Shown one piece after another: positions 15,923 to 24,496 of a stretch of 40,839 nucleotides of DNA (position 1 is the stretch's first letter; every line of letters begins with the position of its first letter). The stretch is from Methylobacterium thuringiense (GTDB taxonomy: Bacteria; Pseudomonadota; Alphaproteobacteria; Rhizobiales; Beijerinckiaceae): contig NZ_BPRA01000021.1 of NCBI RefSeq assembly GCF_022179645.1, positions 1-40,839 on the forward strand, in the 5' to 3' direction. The notes under the pieces were generated by a model. It had not been told where the DNA came from. It worked only from the letters and a program-made list of their open reading frames with translations, and made no database searches. Position numbers and translations under genes: made by a program.

Positions 15923-16945
15923 TCAGCCCCTGAACGTCATGATCGCCTTGGCTCGACGATAAGCGTCAGTCACAAACGCGCCGGCGCGTAATTTCAAGAA
16001 GAGGCTCGGCATGTGCTTGTCAGTGTGAGGTTTGAGATCTTTATTTTCAGGTTCTGCTAGGTTTCGCTTCTCAGCGTGGTGAGATGTTTGAGACTGCGCT
16101 AGGGCCTTTTCGAGTATCATGCAGCGTGTTTGATAGTTTGCGATGTTGCCTGGCTCTATCCTAAGAACGATGTCATTGACGCCCAAAGCCCACTTAAGTT
16201 TATTCTTAATATACAGATGCAATGACAGTGTATGCAGATATGTTCTCGAATTTCTCCGCCCTGATTGATAAGACAATTCCGGAAAGCGTCCGGTGTCCAA
16301 TGATTTTAGCAAAACATCTCGAAGTATTCCTATTTCTTTTAGGTACGCAATCGATGTATGATCACAATAGGGTACCGATTTTAAGGTAAGATTATCAGAT
16401 GGTATAAGTTTTATAAACTTCTCGATTTGAAATTTGTCGATATCTTTATTGTCATAAAAAATTAAAAACTTTGTGGTCTTACTGATACTTTCGTCCGTCA
16501 ACTCATAGCGCCAATTAACATGCGGAACTGCGTAGTGCCAGCGTGTATCAAAGCTGTCGCGGACTGAATATTGTGGCGATAAAAGAAGAACGGTGTCGCA
16601 ACTGAGCAGCTTAGAGAATACTGCTGCCGCAAAACCTCCCATCGAAAATCCGTAACCAACCACCCTTTGGTATGATCGCTCGTAGATTAATTGAGATATT
16701 TTGTCGAATATCTCAAATGGTAACGTCTGATACCAATCATTTGCTGTAGTTTTGAAGCATATTACATCGTATCCGGCTCCGTAGAGCGTTGATCCACCGT
16801 CCGGCATTCCGTCCAGGCTGGTGTTTCCATGATTAGAGAAAACAAAAGCAATTCTTTCATGTTTCTCGATCGAATTGAAAAAGAACTCAACGCGAAATTT
16901 GTCAACTTCCAATAAAATATTATTCGAAATATTTGAAAATGTCAT
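15923..16945 (-). CDS. Alpha/beta-hydrolase-like protein, AT-rich
   Basis: 340 aa. The nucleophile elbow GFSMGG (residues 99-104, Ser101) is followed by an acid in IFYDNKDID (162-170) and His196 in CDHTSIA, the order of an alpha/beta-hydrolase triad; the last ~110 residues are a separate basic tail. There is no signal peptide, so it is probably cytoplasmic. Such proteins occur next to glycan and capsule transferases and may deacylate or transfer acyl groups. The gene is strikingly AT-rich compared with everything around it, with many TTT/AAA/ATT codons, which suggests recent transfer. Confidence 0.55.
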   Translation of the reverse strand: MTFSNISNNILLEVDKFRVEFFFNSIEKHERIAFVFSNHGNTSLDGMPDGGSTLYGAGYDVICFKTTANDWYQTLPFEIFDKISQLIYERSYQRVVGYGFSMGGFAAAVFSKLLSCDTVLLLSPQYSVRDSFDTRWHYAVPHVNWRYELTDESISKTTKFLIFYDNKDIDKFQIEKFIKLIPSDNLTLKSVPYCDHTSIAYLKEIGILRDVLLKSLDTGRFPELSYQSGRRNSRTYLHTLSLHLYIKNKLKWALGVNDIVLRIEPGNIANYQTRCMILEKALAQSQTSHHAEKRNLAEPENKDLKPHTDKHMPSLFLKLRAGAFVTDAYRRAKAIMTFRG

Positions 16946-17058
16946 ATGGCAATCTCATTCATTGTAAGTGCTCTCATTGCCTTGGAGCGATCCCATCATT
17001 GAATTTCAATTGATCGATCTATTAGGTTTTATTTACGGTCAAAATTAGAAATTATAAA

Positions 17059-18174
17059 TCATGCTATATACTCAACTAAATCAACATAAGCTCGACAAGA
17101 AACATCAGCCGACCCATTGGTAATGCATCGAAACTCTACGCCAAAAAGTAGATCGTCTATAGTAAAATCTAGCTTTACCAATCTTCGGCCATTTGTGGAA
17201 ACCTCCTGTTGAGCCAGTTTCGTTGTGCGACTGAATGATAATGCCTCACACACTAGGGCGCTTTGGCCATTCTTAGTGTTGGCGACGTCCACCTCGAACG
17301 TGCAGACGTAACGGCCAGGTCGCAGCGGGGCATACGGACCATACATCAAAGCACCAGTCGTTCCGGCAGGCGCTTGGAACCAGGGGTTTCCATCCTTATC
17401 GCACTTCGATCCGATCTCGCTTTGTGTTCGCCGAAGACGCTGCGGCCATGCCTTCTGGAAGACCCCGTTCAGCAGGTCGGCCAGCTTTTGTCTATCGGGA
17501 TCACGTCCGCTGCGCCGAGCCTCGACCCACCAGATAAAGGAATCCTGTGGCCGCTCGACGGCCGCAACAAGTCGTTCGGTTACGCTCCACCCAAACTGCT
17601 CGGAGGCCCCAAAAGTGAGAGTACGCCCGGCCTCGCCATCTCGGCACAACCAAATGCCTTTCTTGGCGGTCACGTCGAAGCCCGCGTAATGCATGGCCTC
17701 CACCACCTCATCGGGGGTGCCCTCAACCGTATGTTCTGGATGTGTCCAGTTGAGCGCCTCCGTGATCTCGCGGTTGGGGCTATCTATCACCAGTAAGCCG
17801 CCCTCACGGGTGATCCGAGCCGCCTCAAGCATAAAGCCTATTAGTTCATTCGGCCAAAGGTGCTCATAGTTCTGTCCTGAAAATACAATATCGCAACTCT
17901 TTGAATCAACATCCGACATGTCTGAACAAGTGTTTGCTATCCATGTGACGTTATCCTGAAGATCATCAGGTTTAGGGCAATAAAACTCAACCCCAATATG
18001 AGTTTTTGTTTTGCCGTACGTCCACTCTATCCAATCGAAGAACCAACGACCGGCACATCCCGCGCTCAAAAAGGTTTCCGCGCCTTTTGGTAGATTGCGC
18101 AGGAAGGCGGCCCGAGCTTGATGCAGGATCATCTGCGTGTCCGGCGTCTTCACTTCGCCTGAGTTTTCGCTCAT
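17059..18174 (-). CDS. SAM-dependent methyltransferase with C-terminal beta domain
   Basis: 371 aa. Residues about 30-190 form a class I methyltransferase (LSAGCAGRWFFDWIE as motif I, GVEFY as the acid strand, CDIVFSGQNYEHLWPNE as motif II, REGGLLVIDSPNRE as motif III). Residues ~245-371 are a beta-rich module (WFQAPAGTTGALMYGPYAPL, GRYVCTFEVDV) resembling a carbohydrate-binding or jelly-roll domain. This fits methylation of a sugar or glycan intermediate. First gene of the glycan cassette. The 5' half has backbone-like composition, the 3' end is more AT-rich. Confidence 0.7.
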   Translation of the reverse strand: MSENSGEVKTPDTQMILHQARAAFLRNLPKGAETFLSAGCAGRWFFDWIEWTYGKTKTHIGVEFYCPKPDDLQDNVTWIANTCSDMSDVDSKSCDIVFSGQNYEHLWPNELIGFMLEAARITREGGLLVIDSPNREITEALNWTHPEHTVEGTPDEVVEAMHYAGFDVTAKKGIWLCRDGEAGRTLTFGASEQFGWSVTERLVAAVERPQDSFIWWVEARRSGRDPDRQKLADLLNGVFQKAWPQRLRRTQSEIGSKCDKDGNPWFQAPAGTTGALMYGPYAPLRPGRYVCTFEVDVANTKNGQSALVCEALSFSRTTKLAQQEVSTNGRRLVKLDFTIDDLLFGVEFRCITNGSADVSCRAYVDLVEYIA

Positions 18175-18417
18175 GACTTTCCCAATCGCAGGTGCAACAG
18201 CGCGCTACCCATCACCAAATTCGGGTCGATTGGCAAATCGGCAGGTGTCATAAGCAGGGCTTCGCCATGATGCGTAGAGCAGCCGTGCCCGGCATCCTCA
18301 CGGCCATGGCCTCGGCCCGGTCGAGAAGAGTACGCGACCACCGCCGAGCCCGCCCGATGTTCCTGGCCTCCGGCGGCAGACCGAAGGCGAGGGCGGTTCG
18401 CATCGTCAGGCGGGATT

Positions 18418-18711
18418 TTACAGGCTGAACTCCGGGTACTGGTCGAGTTCGAGATCGCGTGTCGTGCCGCGCAGCCAGACGACTTGGCTCTCGTGCCCCT
18501 CGGGTGCGCCGAGGTCCGGCTCGGCATCGCCACCGTCCTCGTCGTCAGGCCGGGGCTCCATGCCGTCGAGGATCGCGAGGAGGTGATCAACCGTGTCGAG
18601 CGCGGCTTGGGCCGCCTCCTCGATCTCGGCTCGCACCGCGACCTGATCCAAGGGCGCCAGCCGCCCGGCGGCAGGGCGGGTCCGTCGTCGGAAGGGGATC
18701 ACGTTGGCCAC
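18418..18711 (-). CDS. Small acidic protein with VIPFRRR start
   Basis: 97 aa from GTG 18711, chosen because GGAGG lies 8 bases upstream and the sequence then begins (M)ANVIPFRRRTR, a common opening for small alphaproteobacterial proteins; the longer open frame upstream is a shadow of the neighbouring gene. Acidic C-terminal half. Last gene of the 22700-18418 minus-strand run. Function unknown. Confidence 0.6.
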   Translation of the reverse strand: MANVIPFRRRTRPAAGRLAPLDQVAVRAEIEEAAQAALDTVDHLLAILDGMEPRPDDEDGGDAEPDLGAPEGHESQVVWLRGTTRDLELDQYPEFSL

Positions 18712-18761
18712 CGTCAGACCTCCTGCACCAGCGCAGCCATCAAGGTCGCGTGCGTCTGCTT

Positions 18762-20093
18762 TCACACATGAAGGTTGTCCGCGCCCTCGCCCTGCTCGCC
18801 CATGCCGTAGAGGTCCATGACGAACCGGACGTATTCGACGAGGGCGAGACGCCCGGCCTGGGTCGTCGGGACCGTCGAGAGCGCAGCGTCGCGGGTCCGG
18901 CTCTGCACGATGCAAAGCTGGTGCTCTTCCGCAAAAATCGGTTCGGTGAGACGGCTGGGCCGTGCGCTGGCCTGCGTCTGCCACTCCGCCATCTCGGCCT
19001 CGGCGGCGCGGCTCGCAGCAATGGCCGTCAACGCTGGGTCCTCGGCCTCGACGGCTGGCTCCGACCCCAGCCGCATCACGTCGTCGTGGAACGAGAGGAG
19101 GGTTTCGGACAGGTCCTCGCCGACCGTCTCGCCCTCGACGTTGCCGGGCCAGAGGTACAGCACCTTGAGCCGGAGATCGGCATGCGACCGGGCCGGGATC
19201 TCGCGCACCGCGTCGGCAAGGGCGCGGACACGGGTGCGACGGGCCTCGCCGCGATAGGCATCGGCGACGGGATCGAACGCCGCCATCTGCACGGCCTCGC
19301 GGTGCGCCTCGATCGCTCGTTGCAGATCCATCGACGCCGGCCCGGCGCGGTACATGCGAGGCTCGGGGATCACGGCACCCTCGGCCGCACCGGCCTTGGC
19401 CTGGGTCAGGTCGAACGCCTCGGCCGAGCGAAAGGCGAGGACGTGCAGGGCATCGAGGCGGAGATCGCGCCGCAGTTTGAGGGAGAGCACGCTCCGGCCC
19501 GCGTCGTCGAGCGCCGGGTCGTTGACCTGTCGCGCCATCTCTTTGCGAGCCGACGCGTAGAGGCGCGAGGCCGTGAAGCCGATCCAGTCCGTCACCGGCT
19601 TGCGCAGGACCCTGCCATCCGCGTCGCAGAACGACACCCTGCCATCGTCGTGGATCACGCCGCCGGCCATGGCGTGAAGGTCGAGCATCAGCCCAGCCGT
19701 CGCGTCGGGGTCGGCATCCTCTGCGGCGACCCGCAGGGCATCGATCCGCAGTTCGCGCTTCAGCCGCCCCTCGATCGTCCGACAGGTTGCCTCGCCGGCA
19801 CCTTCGCTCTGCGCCTCGTAGAGACGGGCGAACTCGTCGAGGGCCGTGGCCAGCAGGCGTTGCGCCTCCAGACGCAAGCCGAAGCGAACCGCGACAAGCG
19901 AGGTCGGGCGCTCCGCCGGATAGGCCATCATGCCGGGGTGCTGCTTCGCTCTGGCGATGAGGTCTTTCGGCGAACCCGACTTCGGCGAGCGGATCACACG
20001 CCCGGCCGTGGCCTTCAGCGATGCGGCACGCTGTTTCAAGGAGGGGCGATCAGCACCCCGGCGGAACGGATTGGGCAAGCGGAGAGAGGGCAC
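18762..20093 (-). CDS. Conserved replicon-type protein, 443 aa, function unknown
   Basis: Ala/Arg/Glu-rich, mostly helical, no catalytic motif seen. The C-terminal region contains STVPTTQAGRLALVEYVRFV, closely matched by TVPTTAAGSKALARYAVEFI in the next gene upstream (20159-21280), so the two share a domain. I associate this 'TTxAGxxALxxY' block with conserved proteins on Methylobacterium-type plasmids. A long plus-strand frame overlies it but has shadow composition. Confidence 0.6.
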   Translation of the reverse strand: MPSLRLPNPFRRGADRPSLKQRAASLKATAGRVIRSPKSGSPKDLIARAKQHPGMMAYPAERPTSLVAVRFGLRLEAQRLLATALDEFARLYEAQSEGAGEATCRTIEGRLKRELRIDALRVAAEDADPDATAGLMLDLHAMAGGVIHDDGRVSFCDADGRVLRKPVTDWIGFTASRLYASARKEMARQVNDPALDDAGRSVLSLKLRRDLRLDALHVLAFRSAEAFDLTQAKAGAAEGAVIPEPRMYRAGPASMDLQRAIEAHREAVQMAAFDPVADAYRGEARRTRVRALADAVREIPARSHADLRLKVLYLWPGNVEGETVGEDLSETLLSFHDDVMRLGSEPAVEAEDPALTAIAASRAAEAEMAEWQTQASARPSRLTEPIFAEEHQLCIVQSRTRDAALSTVPTTQAGRLALVEYVRFVMDLYGMGEQGEGADNLHV

Positions 20094-20158
20094 AGGCGGC
20101 CTCCAAGGATCACAGGATGCAGGGAAGGGCGGCAGGCGAGACCCGCCGCGAGGCGAGG

Positions 20159-21280
20159 TCAGGCGCGCAGCGGCGAGCGCGCGATCAGGTCGAGGAGGCG
20201 AACGTTCTCGTCGCCCTTCTCGCTGGTCTCGTCGAAGGTGAACTTCTCGGCCCGGATGAACTCGACCGCGTACCGCGCCAGCGCCTTCGAGCCTGCCGCC
20301 GTCGTCGGCACCGTTTCCAGCAGGACGTCATCGACGTAGTCGTGGAAGGCTTCCTGTGCCGCCACGTTCTCGGGGCGGGGGTCGATCGAGCCAGTGTGCA
20401 GCGGCAGCTTGCCGGTCTCGGTCCAGTCGATGAATAGGCGCTTCGCCTCATCGATCACGGCGAAGATCGGATCGGGCCGGTTCTGGTCGAGCGCGGATTG
20501 ATGTGCGCCGATCAGGTCGCGAGCCAGCGAGGCGGCGATACCTTCAACGTGCACGCCCTCGTCGGACACGGACTTGGTCAGGATGGCCGCCGCCTTCGCC
20601 TGAAGGCCGGTCAGGCTTTCGGCGCGGGTCTTCGCCATGAGGTCGAGGGCGTTGTCGCGCGCGTCTTCCAGTGCGTCGTATCCCGGCACCGTGTCGCCGT
20701 TCCGATGGGGATTGCCGGAGTGCATGGCCTCCTGCCCGGCATCGAGCCTACGCAGATCATCGAGGGCTTCGGTCAGGACGGCATCGGCCGCCGGCCACCC
20801 GAACGGCAGCGACGGGCGCTCCCCGCTATCGATATACGTCGAGTCCTCGGTCGGCAGGGTGATCCTGGCCAAGTCCTTCCGCCAATCGACCCCCGCGAGA
20901 TCCAAGACCTGTACGGCACGCGTCGAAGCCGGCGGCATCCCCTTTCGAGGGCTCGTGCTGTTGTTGCCGTCGTGGAAGAAGCCCCACGCCTCGTTCATCG
21001 AGCGCACGAACTGGCCTGCCCGGTGCCCCAGGTGCGGATAGAGTTCACCGCAGACGGCACGATGCTCGTGCCAGAGGAACGTCGCGTAATTCACCAAGGC
21101 GGCGCGATCGACAGCCGGTGCGGGGATCGGCAGCGGCGCGTTCAGCGCGCGATGCACGCGCAGGGTCCGGCCGTACTTCTCACGAACCGCGACGAGCTTG
21201 GTCTTGGCCCCAGCCAGTCGCTCGCGCAGGAGGCGCTTGGGCTGATCCGGGCGGGCCAGACGCTTCAGAGGATTGCGCAT
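20159..21280 (-). CDS. Conserved replicon-type protein, 373 aa, function unknown
   Basis: Shares a C-terminal TVPTTAAGSKALARYAVEFI block with the 18762 gene; an earlier RAALVNYATFLWHEH may be a second copy. Basic N-terminus (MRNPLKRLARPDQPKRLLRE) as in its neighbour. No enzyme motif. A double TTGATAG motif lies 17-33 bases before its ATG (21297-21313), the same word found at the par and integrase promoters, so it is probably part of a common plasmid regulon. Confidence 0.6.
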   Translation of the reverse strand: MRNPLKRLARPDQPKRLLRERLAGAKTKLVAVREKYGRTLRVHRALNAPLPIPAPAVDRAALVNYATFLWHEHRAVCGELYPHLGHRAGQFVRSMNEAWGFFHDGNNSTSPRKGMPPASTRAVQVLDLAGVDWRKDLARITLPTEDSTYIDSGERPSLPFGWPAADAVLTEALDDLRRLDAGQEAMHSGNPHRNGDTVPGYDALEDARDNALDLMAKTRAESLTGLQAKAAAILTKSVSDEGVHVEGIAASLARDLIGAHQSALDQNRPDPIFAVIDEAKRLFIDWTETGKLPLHTGSIDPRPENVAAQEAFHDYVDDVLLETVPTTAAGSKALARYAVEFIRAEKFTFDETSEKGDENVRLLDLIARSPLRA

Positions 21281-21296
21281 CTTGTGATCTCCAATG

Positions 21297-21313
21297 CTTG
21301 ATAGATTGATAGC
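21297..21313. promoter_or_regulatory. Tandem TTGATAG motif before the 21280 gene
   Basis: CTTGATAG (21297-21304) followed directly by a second TTGATAGC (21306-21313), between the upstream gene and a GGAG ribosome site. Same word as at 12047, 12606 and 13715. Confidence 0.5.
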
Positions 21314-21349
21314 TCGATATACAGATTGCTTTACCTCTAAAGCGACGGT

Positions 21350-21925
21350 TCAGATCAGGGAGGCGAGGCCGGTCAGCACGCAGCCGCCAGCGATCAGGAC
21401 GAGGCAGGCCAGCAGGTCGCCTGCAGACGCGACGGCGCGGCCGAGGCGGACCAGGGCAGGCGAGGGGGTCGGGCCGGCCTCGATCACGATGCGCGTCGGG
21501 CGAGGCGCAGACACCGAGACCGGCAGGCGGCCGGACGGCATGGCGGTGCCAATGCGCGAGACGCCATCGGAGCCGAGGAACCGCGTTAGGTCGGCCTCGC
21601 GGGCCTGGGCGATCGAATAGCCGGGCTCGCAGTCGCTGGCGTGGTGCGCCTCGGCCTCGATCCACCAGCGCAGGTGCCGGATCAGGGCGAACCCGCCGAA
21701 CCGCGTAGCGCACGGCGTGCCGAGCAGGATCTCCAGCGCGATCTCCATGCTCTCGAAGGCGCGGAGCGTCGGGCCGCCCTTCGCAGCTGCCTGGAACACC
21801 GCACAGGCTTCCTCGTGCGCTTCGATCGCTGCGAGGATCGGATCGGCGTGGAAGGGGACGCGGTCGCCGTCTTCGTGGATCGGCACAAGCGGGACAGAGA
21901 AATTCGGGATCAGGGCGAGCGACAT
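21350..21925 (-). CDS. Hypothetical protein with C-terminal membrane segment
   Basis: 191 aa. DPILAAIEAHEEACAVFQAA in the N-terminal third is a pattern common in alphaproteobacterial accessory proteins; the last ~25 residues (AGDLLACLVLIAGGCVLTGL) form a membrane helix, so it is probably tail-anchored. No enzymatic motif. Member of the 22700-18418 run. Confidence 0.55.
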   Translation of the reverse strand: MSLALIPNFSVPLVPIHEDGDRVPFHADPILAAIEAHEEACAVFQAAAKGGPTLRAFESMEIALEILLGTPCATRFGGFALIRHLRWWIEAEAHHASDCEPGYSIAQAREADLTRFLGSDGVSRIGTAMPSGRLPVSVSAPRPTRIVIEAGPTPSPALVRLGRAVASAGDLLACLVLIAGGCVLTGLASLI

Positions 21926-22022
21926 CGTTCGGGCTCCAGAGGGCTCGTGAGGGCAAGACGGGATTTCGAAAGGGAGGGGGGCTGGTCAGTCCGGTGAAGC
22001 GCGGGCGCGGCTCATGGCGGCG

Positions 22023-22700
22023 TCAGTGCGCGGCAGCGAGACGGGCGGCCTTGGCGGCCTGCCAGGCATCGCGGAGAGCAGCGGAGAGGCACACGCCCCA
22101 AGCCAAGCCGGTCGCCTTGCGGATGGTCTTCGCCGTGGCAATGGCGGCGGCCATGATGGCCCGAAGGTCGAAGCGGCCGGCGGAGACGAAGGCGGTGGCG
22201 CGAACCGGCTTGTCCGTGAGGTCGGCGGCTACCGTGGCGCGCTCGATGCGGCTGCCGATAGTGCTGCAAGCGAGCAGTTCGACATCGCGAGCAGCGGTGG
22301 CGCGGCTGATCCAAGCGTTGAGGCGGGCGGCGTTCTCGGGCTCGAACGCCTCGGCGCCGAGCGTATCGACCCGGCCGGGCATGCGGCGGATGGCGACGAG
22401 GACGACCGGACCGGCGACCAGGGCGGCGCGATCGACGCTCGACACTCGCACGAAGGTGTGGCGCTCACCCGATCGCCCCGTGAGGCGGTGGACCGGCTTC
22501 TCACCGAGGATGAGACCAGCGCGGGTCGGCGGGATGAATTCGATGCGGGGCTGAAAGCTGACCGGGCGAGACGCCTCGATCTCGGCCTTGCGAGCGGCCC
22601 AGCGCTCGCGGCCTTCCTGCCGGCGGATGCAGATCTGCCGGCGAGGGGTCTGCGGGAAGGCGGCGACCAGGGCATTCGAGGGGAGAAAGTTCGGGGCGGT
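22023..22700 (-). CDS. Hypothetical protein, 225 aa, controlled by XRE-type operators
   Basis: Start set at ATG 22700; an upstream ATG at 22760 would run through the dyad operators. Basic protein, no family recognised. It is divergent from the XRE regulator at 22806, and the space between holds three copies of a CCTGAG-containing dyad, so it is probably repressed by that regulator. First gene of the 22700-18418 minus-strand run. Confidence 0.55.
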   Translation of the reverse strand, partial: TAPNFLPSNALVAAFPQTPRRQICIRRQEGRERWAARKAEIEASRPVSFQPRIEFIPPTRAGLILGEKPVHRLTGRSGERHTFVRVSSVDRAALVAGPVVLVAIRRMPGRVDTLGAEAFEPENAARLNAWISRATAARDVELLACSTIGSRIERATVAADLTDKPVRATAFVSAGRFDLRAIMAAAIATAKTIRKATGLAWGVCLSAALRDAWQAAKAARLAAAH

Positions 22701-22729
22701 CATCTGATTTGCCCTTGCGGCGTTCCGTG

Positions 22730-22800
22730 TTACACCTGAGATGTAACGGGAGCCCTGCAAGGTGTCAACACCTCAGGAGTATCGCATTACCCCTGAGGTG
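22730..22800. promoter_or_regulatory. Dyad operators between 22700 gene and XRE regulator
   Basis: TTACA / TGTAA (22730-22734 and 22742-22746) encloses CCTGAG; CACCTCAGG / CCTGAGGTG (22769-22777 and 22792-22800, 14-base spacer) is a perfect 9-bp inverted repeat ending 5 bases before the XRE ATG. The half-site CACCTSAG recurs three times. Likely autoregulatory binding sites of the XRE protein. Confidence 0.7.
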
Positions 22801-22805
22801 CATTT

Positions 22806-23117
22806 ATGTTGTCAGCCGAGCAGCTACGAGCCGCGCGAGCCCTGCTCCGATGGGATCAGGCCACGATCGCGGACCACGCTGGAGTTTCGATCGAGACCAT
22901 CAAGCGGCTGGAGAAGATGGACGGACCGCTGATGTCCACGAAGACGGCGACTCTCCACGTGCTGGAGAGGGCGTTCAGGGCGGCCGGCGTCGATTTCATC
23001 CCCGAGAACGGAGGAGGGGCCGGCGTCCGACTTCGGAGGCGGAACGACGCCAAGCTCGACGAGGGCCTGCGGCCGGATCAGCTCACGACCGAGAATGACG
23101 GCGGCGTAGCTGGATAA
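22806..23117 (+). CDS. XRE-family transcriptional regulator
   Basis: 103 aa. The N-terminal 60 residues form a Cro/C1-type helix-turn-helix (SAEQLRAARALLRWDQATIA, DHAGVSIETIKRLEK). The C-terminal tail is short and disordered. Probably represses itself and the divergent 22700 gene through the dyads directly upstream. Followed after 32 bases by the TIGR02391/Ymh gene, as in many toxin- or Abi-like modules with a small HTH partner. Confidence 0.85.
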   Translation: MLSAEQLRAARALLRWDQATIADHAGVSIETIKRLEKMDGPLMSTKTATLHVLERAFRAAGVDFIPENGGGAGVRLRRRNDAKLDEGLRPDQLTTENDGGVAG

Positions 23118-23149
23118 GTCTCAGCACCAACATAACTGTAGAGCTAGGT

Positions 23150-23899
23150 GTGCATATTTCCGATCTTCTTCATGATGCCGATACCGCTCTAGCGCTGGAG
23201 CCGGACGAACTCGGTGTCTACATCCTGATCTCAATCAAGGATTGGCATCAACAGCGGCAACAGATCGACATCGGGACGTTTGAAGCCGCCCACATCAACA
23301 ACCCAGGCAACTTCGCTCCCCATCGAACCGGCGAGTTGAAAGAAGCCTGCCGCGAGGCGTGGGCTTGGCTCGAAGGGCAGGGATTGCTGCTGCCTGACCG
23401 GCAGTTCGTCGGTAATACGATGCAGCGCGTACTTAGCCGGCGGGCTCGCCGAATTGCCCAGGCGCGTGATCATCGCGACCTTTCGAGATCAAGATTTCTG
23501 CCGCAGGCGATCCTTCATCCCGTCATTCGCGAGGACGTGTGGGGTCTGTTCCATCGCGGAAAGTACGACACGGCTGTGTTCGAGGCGATGAAGGCGGTTG
23601 AGGTGGCGGTGCGTGAGGCCGCTGGCCTGACAAACGCGGATTACGGCACGGACCTGATGCGGAAGGCATTCAATCCGCAAGGCGGCCCTCTCACGGACGG
23701 CGGGGCCGAAAAAGGGGAGCGCGAGGCACGATCTGCCCTCTTTGCTGGCGCGATCGGATCCTACAAAAACCCGCAGTCACATAGACACGTCGCTCTCGAT
23801 GACCCGAGCGAGGCGGCCGAGATCATTATGCTGGCGAACCACCTCCTGCGGATCGTGGACGGCCGCATTTCGCATGATCTGATCTACGGCAAAGCGTAG
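23150..23899 (+). CDS. TIGR02391 / Ymh-domain protein, possible abortive-infection factor
   Basis: 249 aa from GTG 23150. The C-terminal half has the Ymh pattern: LFHRGKYDTAVFEAMKAVEV (133-152), a helix pair, then GSYKNPQSHRHV (203-214). The KNPQSH segment resembles the RNxxxH-type motif of HEPN ribonucleases with Lys for Arg. Such proteins occur in defence and mobile-element regions and are suspected abortive-infection effectors; activity is not shown here. It follows the XRE gene, which may hold it off. Confidence 0.7.
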   Translation: MHISDLLHDADTALALEPDELGVYILISIKDWHQQRQQIDIGTFEAAHINNPGNFAPHRTGELKEACREAWAWLEGQGLLLPDRQFVGNTMQRVLSRRARRIAQARDHRDLSRSRFLPQAILHPVIREDVWGLFHRGKYDTAVFEAMKAVEVAVREAAGLTNADYGTDLMRKAFNPQGGPLTDGGAEKGEREARSALFAGAIGSYKNPQSHRHVALDDPSEAAEIIMLANHLLRIVDGRISHDLIYGKA

Positions 23900-23903
23900 A
23901 CCG

Positions 23904-24098
23904 ATGCTGCGCCGCTCCGCCAAGGTGACCGAGTCCGAAATCCGTCGAGCGATCCGAGCCCTCAAGCAGGAGGGGTTTGAGATCCTGCGCGTCGTCCTCA
24001 CCGCAGACGGGGCGTCGGTCGAGGTGGCCGATCGCTCGGCCAAGGCGAGCGCCGACGAGGCGGAGCCGGAAGAGCGCGAGCCGTGGATCATGACGTGA
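23904..24098 (+). CDS. Small hypothetical protein, 64 aa
   Basis: Four bases after the Ymh stop, so probably co-transcribed. Helix plus beta hairpin (AKVTESEIRRAIRALKQEGF then VVLTADGASVEV), a form common among short proteins of alphaproteobacterial mobile DNA. Function unknown. Confidence 0.5.
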   Translation: MLRRSAKVTESEIRRAIRALKQEGFEILRVVLTADGASVEVADRSAKASADEAEPEEREPWIMT

Positions 24099-24275
24099 CC
24101 GACCGGTCTGGCAGGGCGCTGACGGGCTCACGGGGCCGGGCGGCCACCTGAGGATGGCGTCAAGAGCTTTTTCCGCGCTGACAGGGTCGATCGCATGGCC
24201 GCCCAGCGTCTCGGTCGAGCACGAAGCAGGTGCGAATTGGTATCTCGACCGCCCATCAACGGGCAGGGAGAATCC

Positions 24276-24467
24276 ATGAATGGTTCGCCTCGGAAGCGAC
24301 GTCGAAAAGCGGACATCACCATCCCCGTTCAGGACAGGAAGCGCCAGATTGCATCCCCGTCAGAGACGGTCAGCGTAGCCCCTCGCGGGTTCACCGCACA
24401 CGATCTCATTTCCATGGCCCGTGCCGCCCGTGACCGGCTGGATGAGGATGAGAAACCCGGATCGTGA
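24276..24467 (+). CDS. Small basic hypothetical protein, 63 aa
   Basis: ATG 24276 has GGGAG 7 bases upstream; an in-frame ATG at 24195 would add 27 residues of low quality. Lys/Arg-rich N-terminus (NGSPRKRRRKADITIPV), acidic C-terminus. Overlaps a possible GTG at 24464 of the next frame. Unknown. Confidence 0.5.
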   Translation: MNGSPRKRRRKADITIPVQDRKRQIASPSETVSVAPRGFTAHDLISMARAARDRLDEDEKPGS

Positions 24468-24496
24468 AGCTGAATTTTCGTAGCGAAGAGAGTGCC

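Noticed and set aside
18171-18590. 139-codon minus-strand frame ending in MTPADLPIDPNLVMG
   Set aside because: Mostly a shadow of the 18418 gene; only a 26-residue end could be coding, which is not supportable from sequence alone.
18459-20339. 626-codon plus-strand open frame
   Set aside because: Arg/Gly/His-rich shadow of the minus-strand genes at 18418-20093; no recognisable domain.
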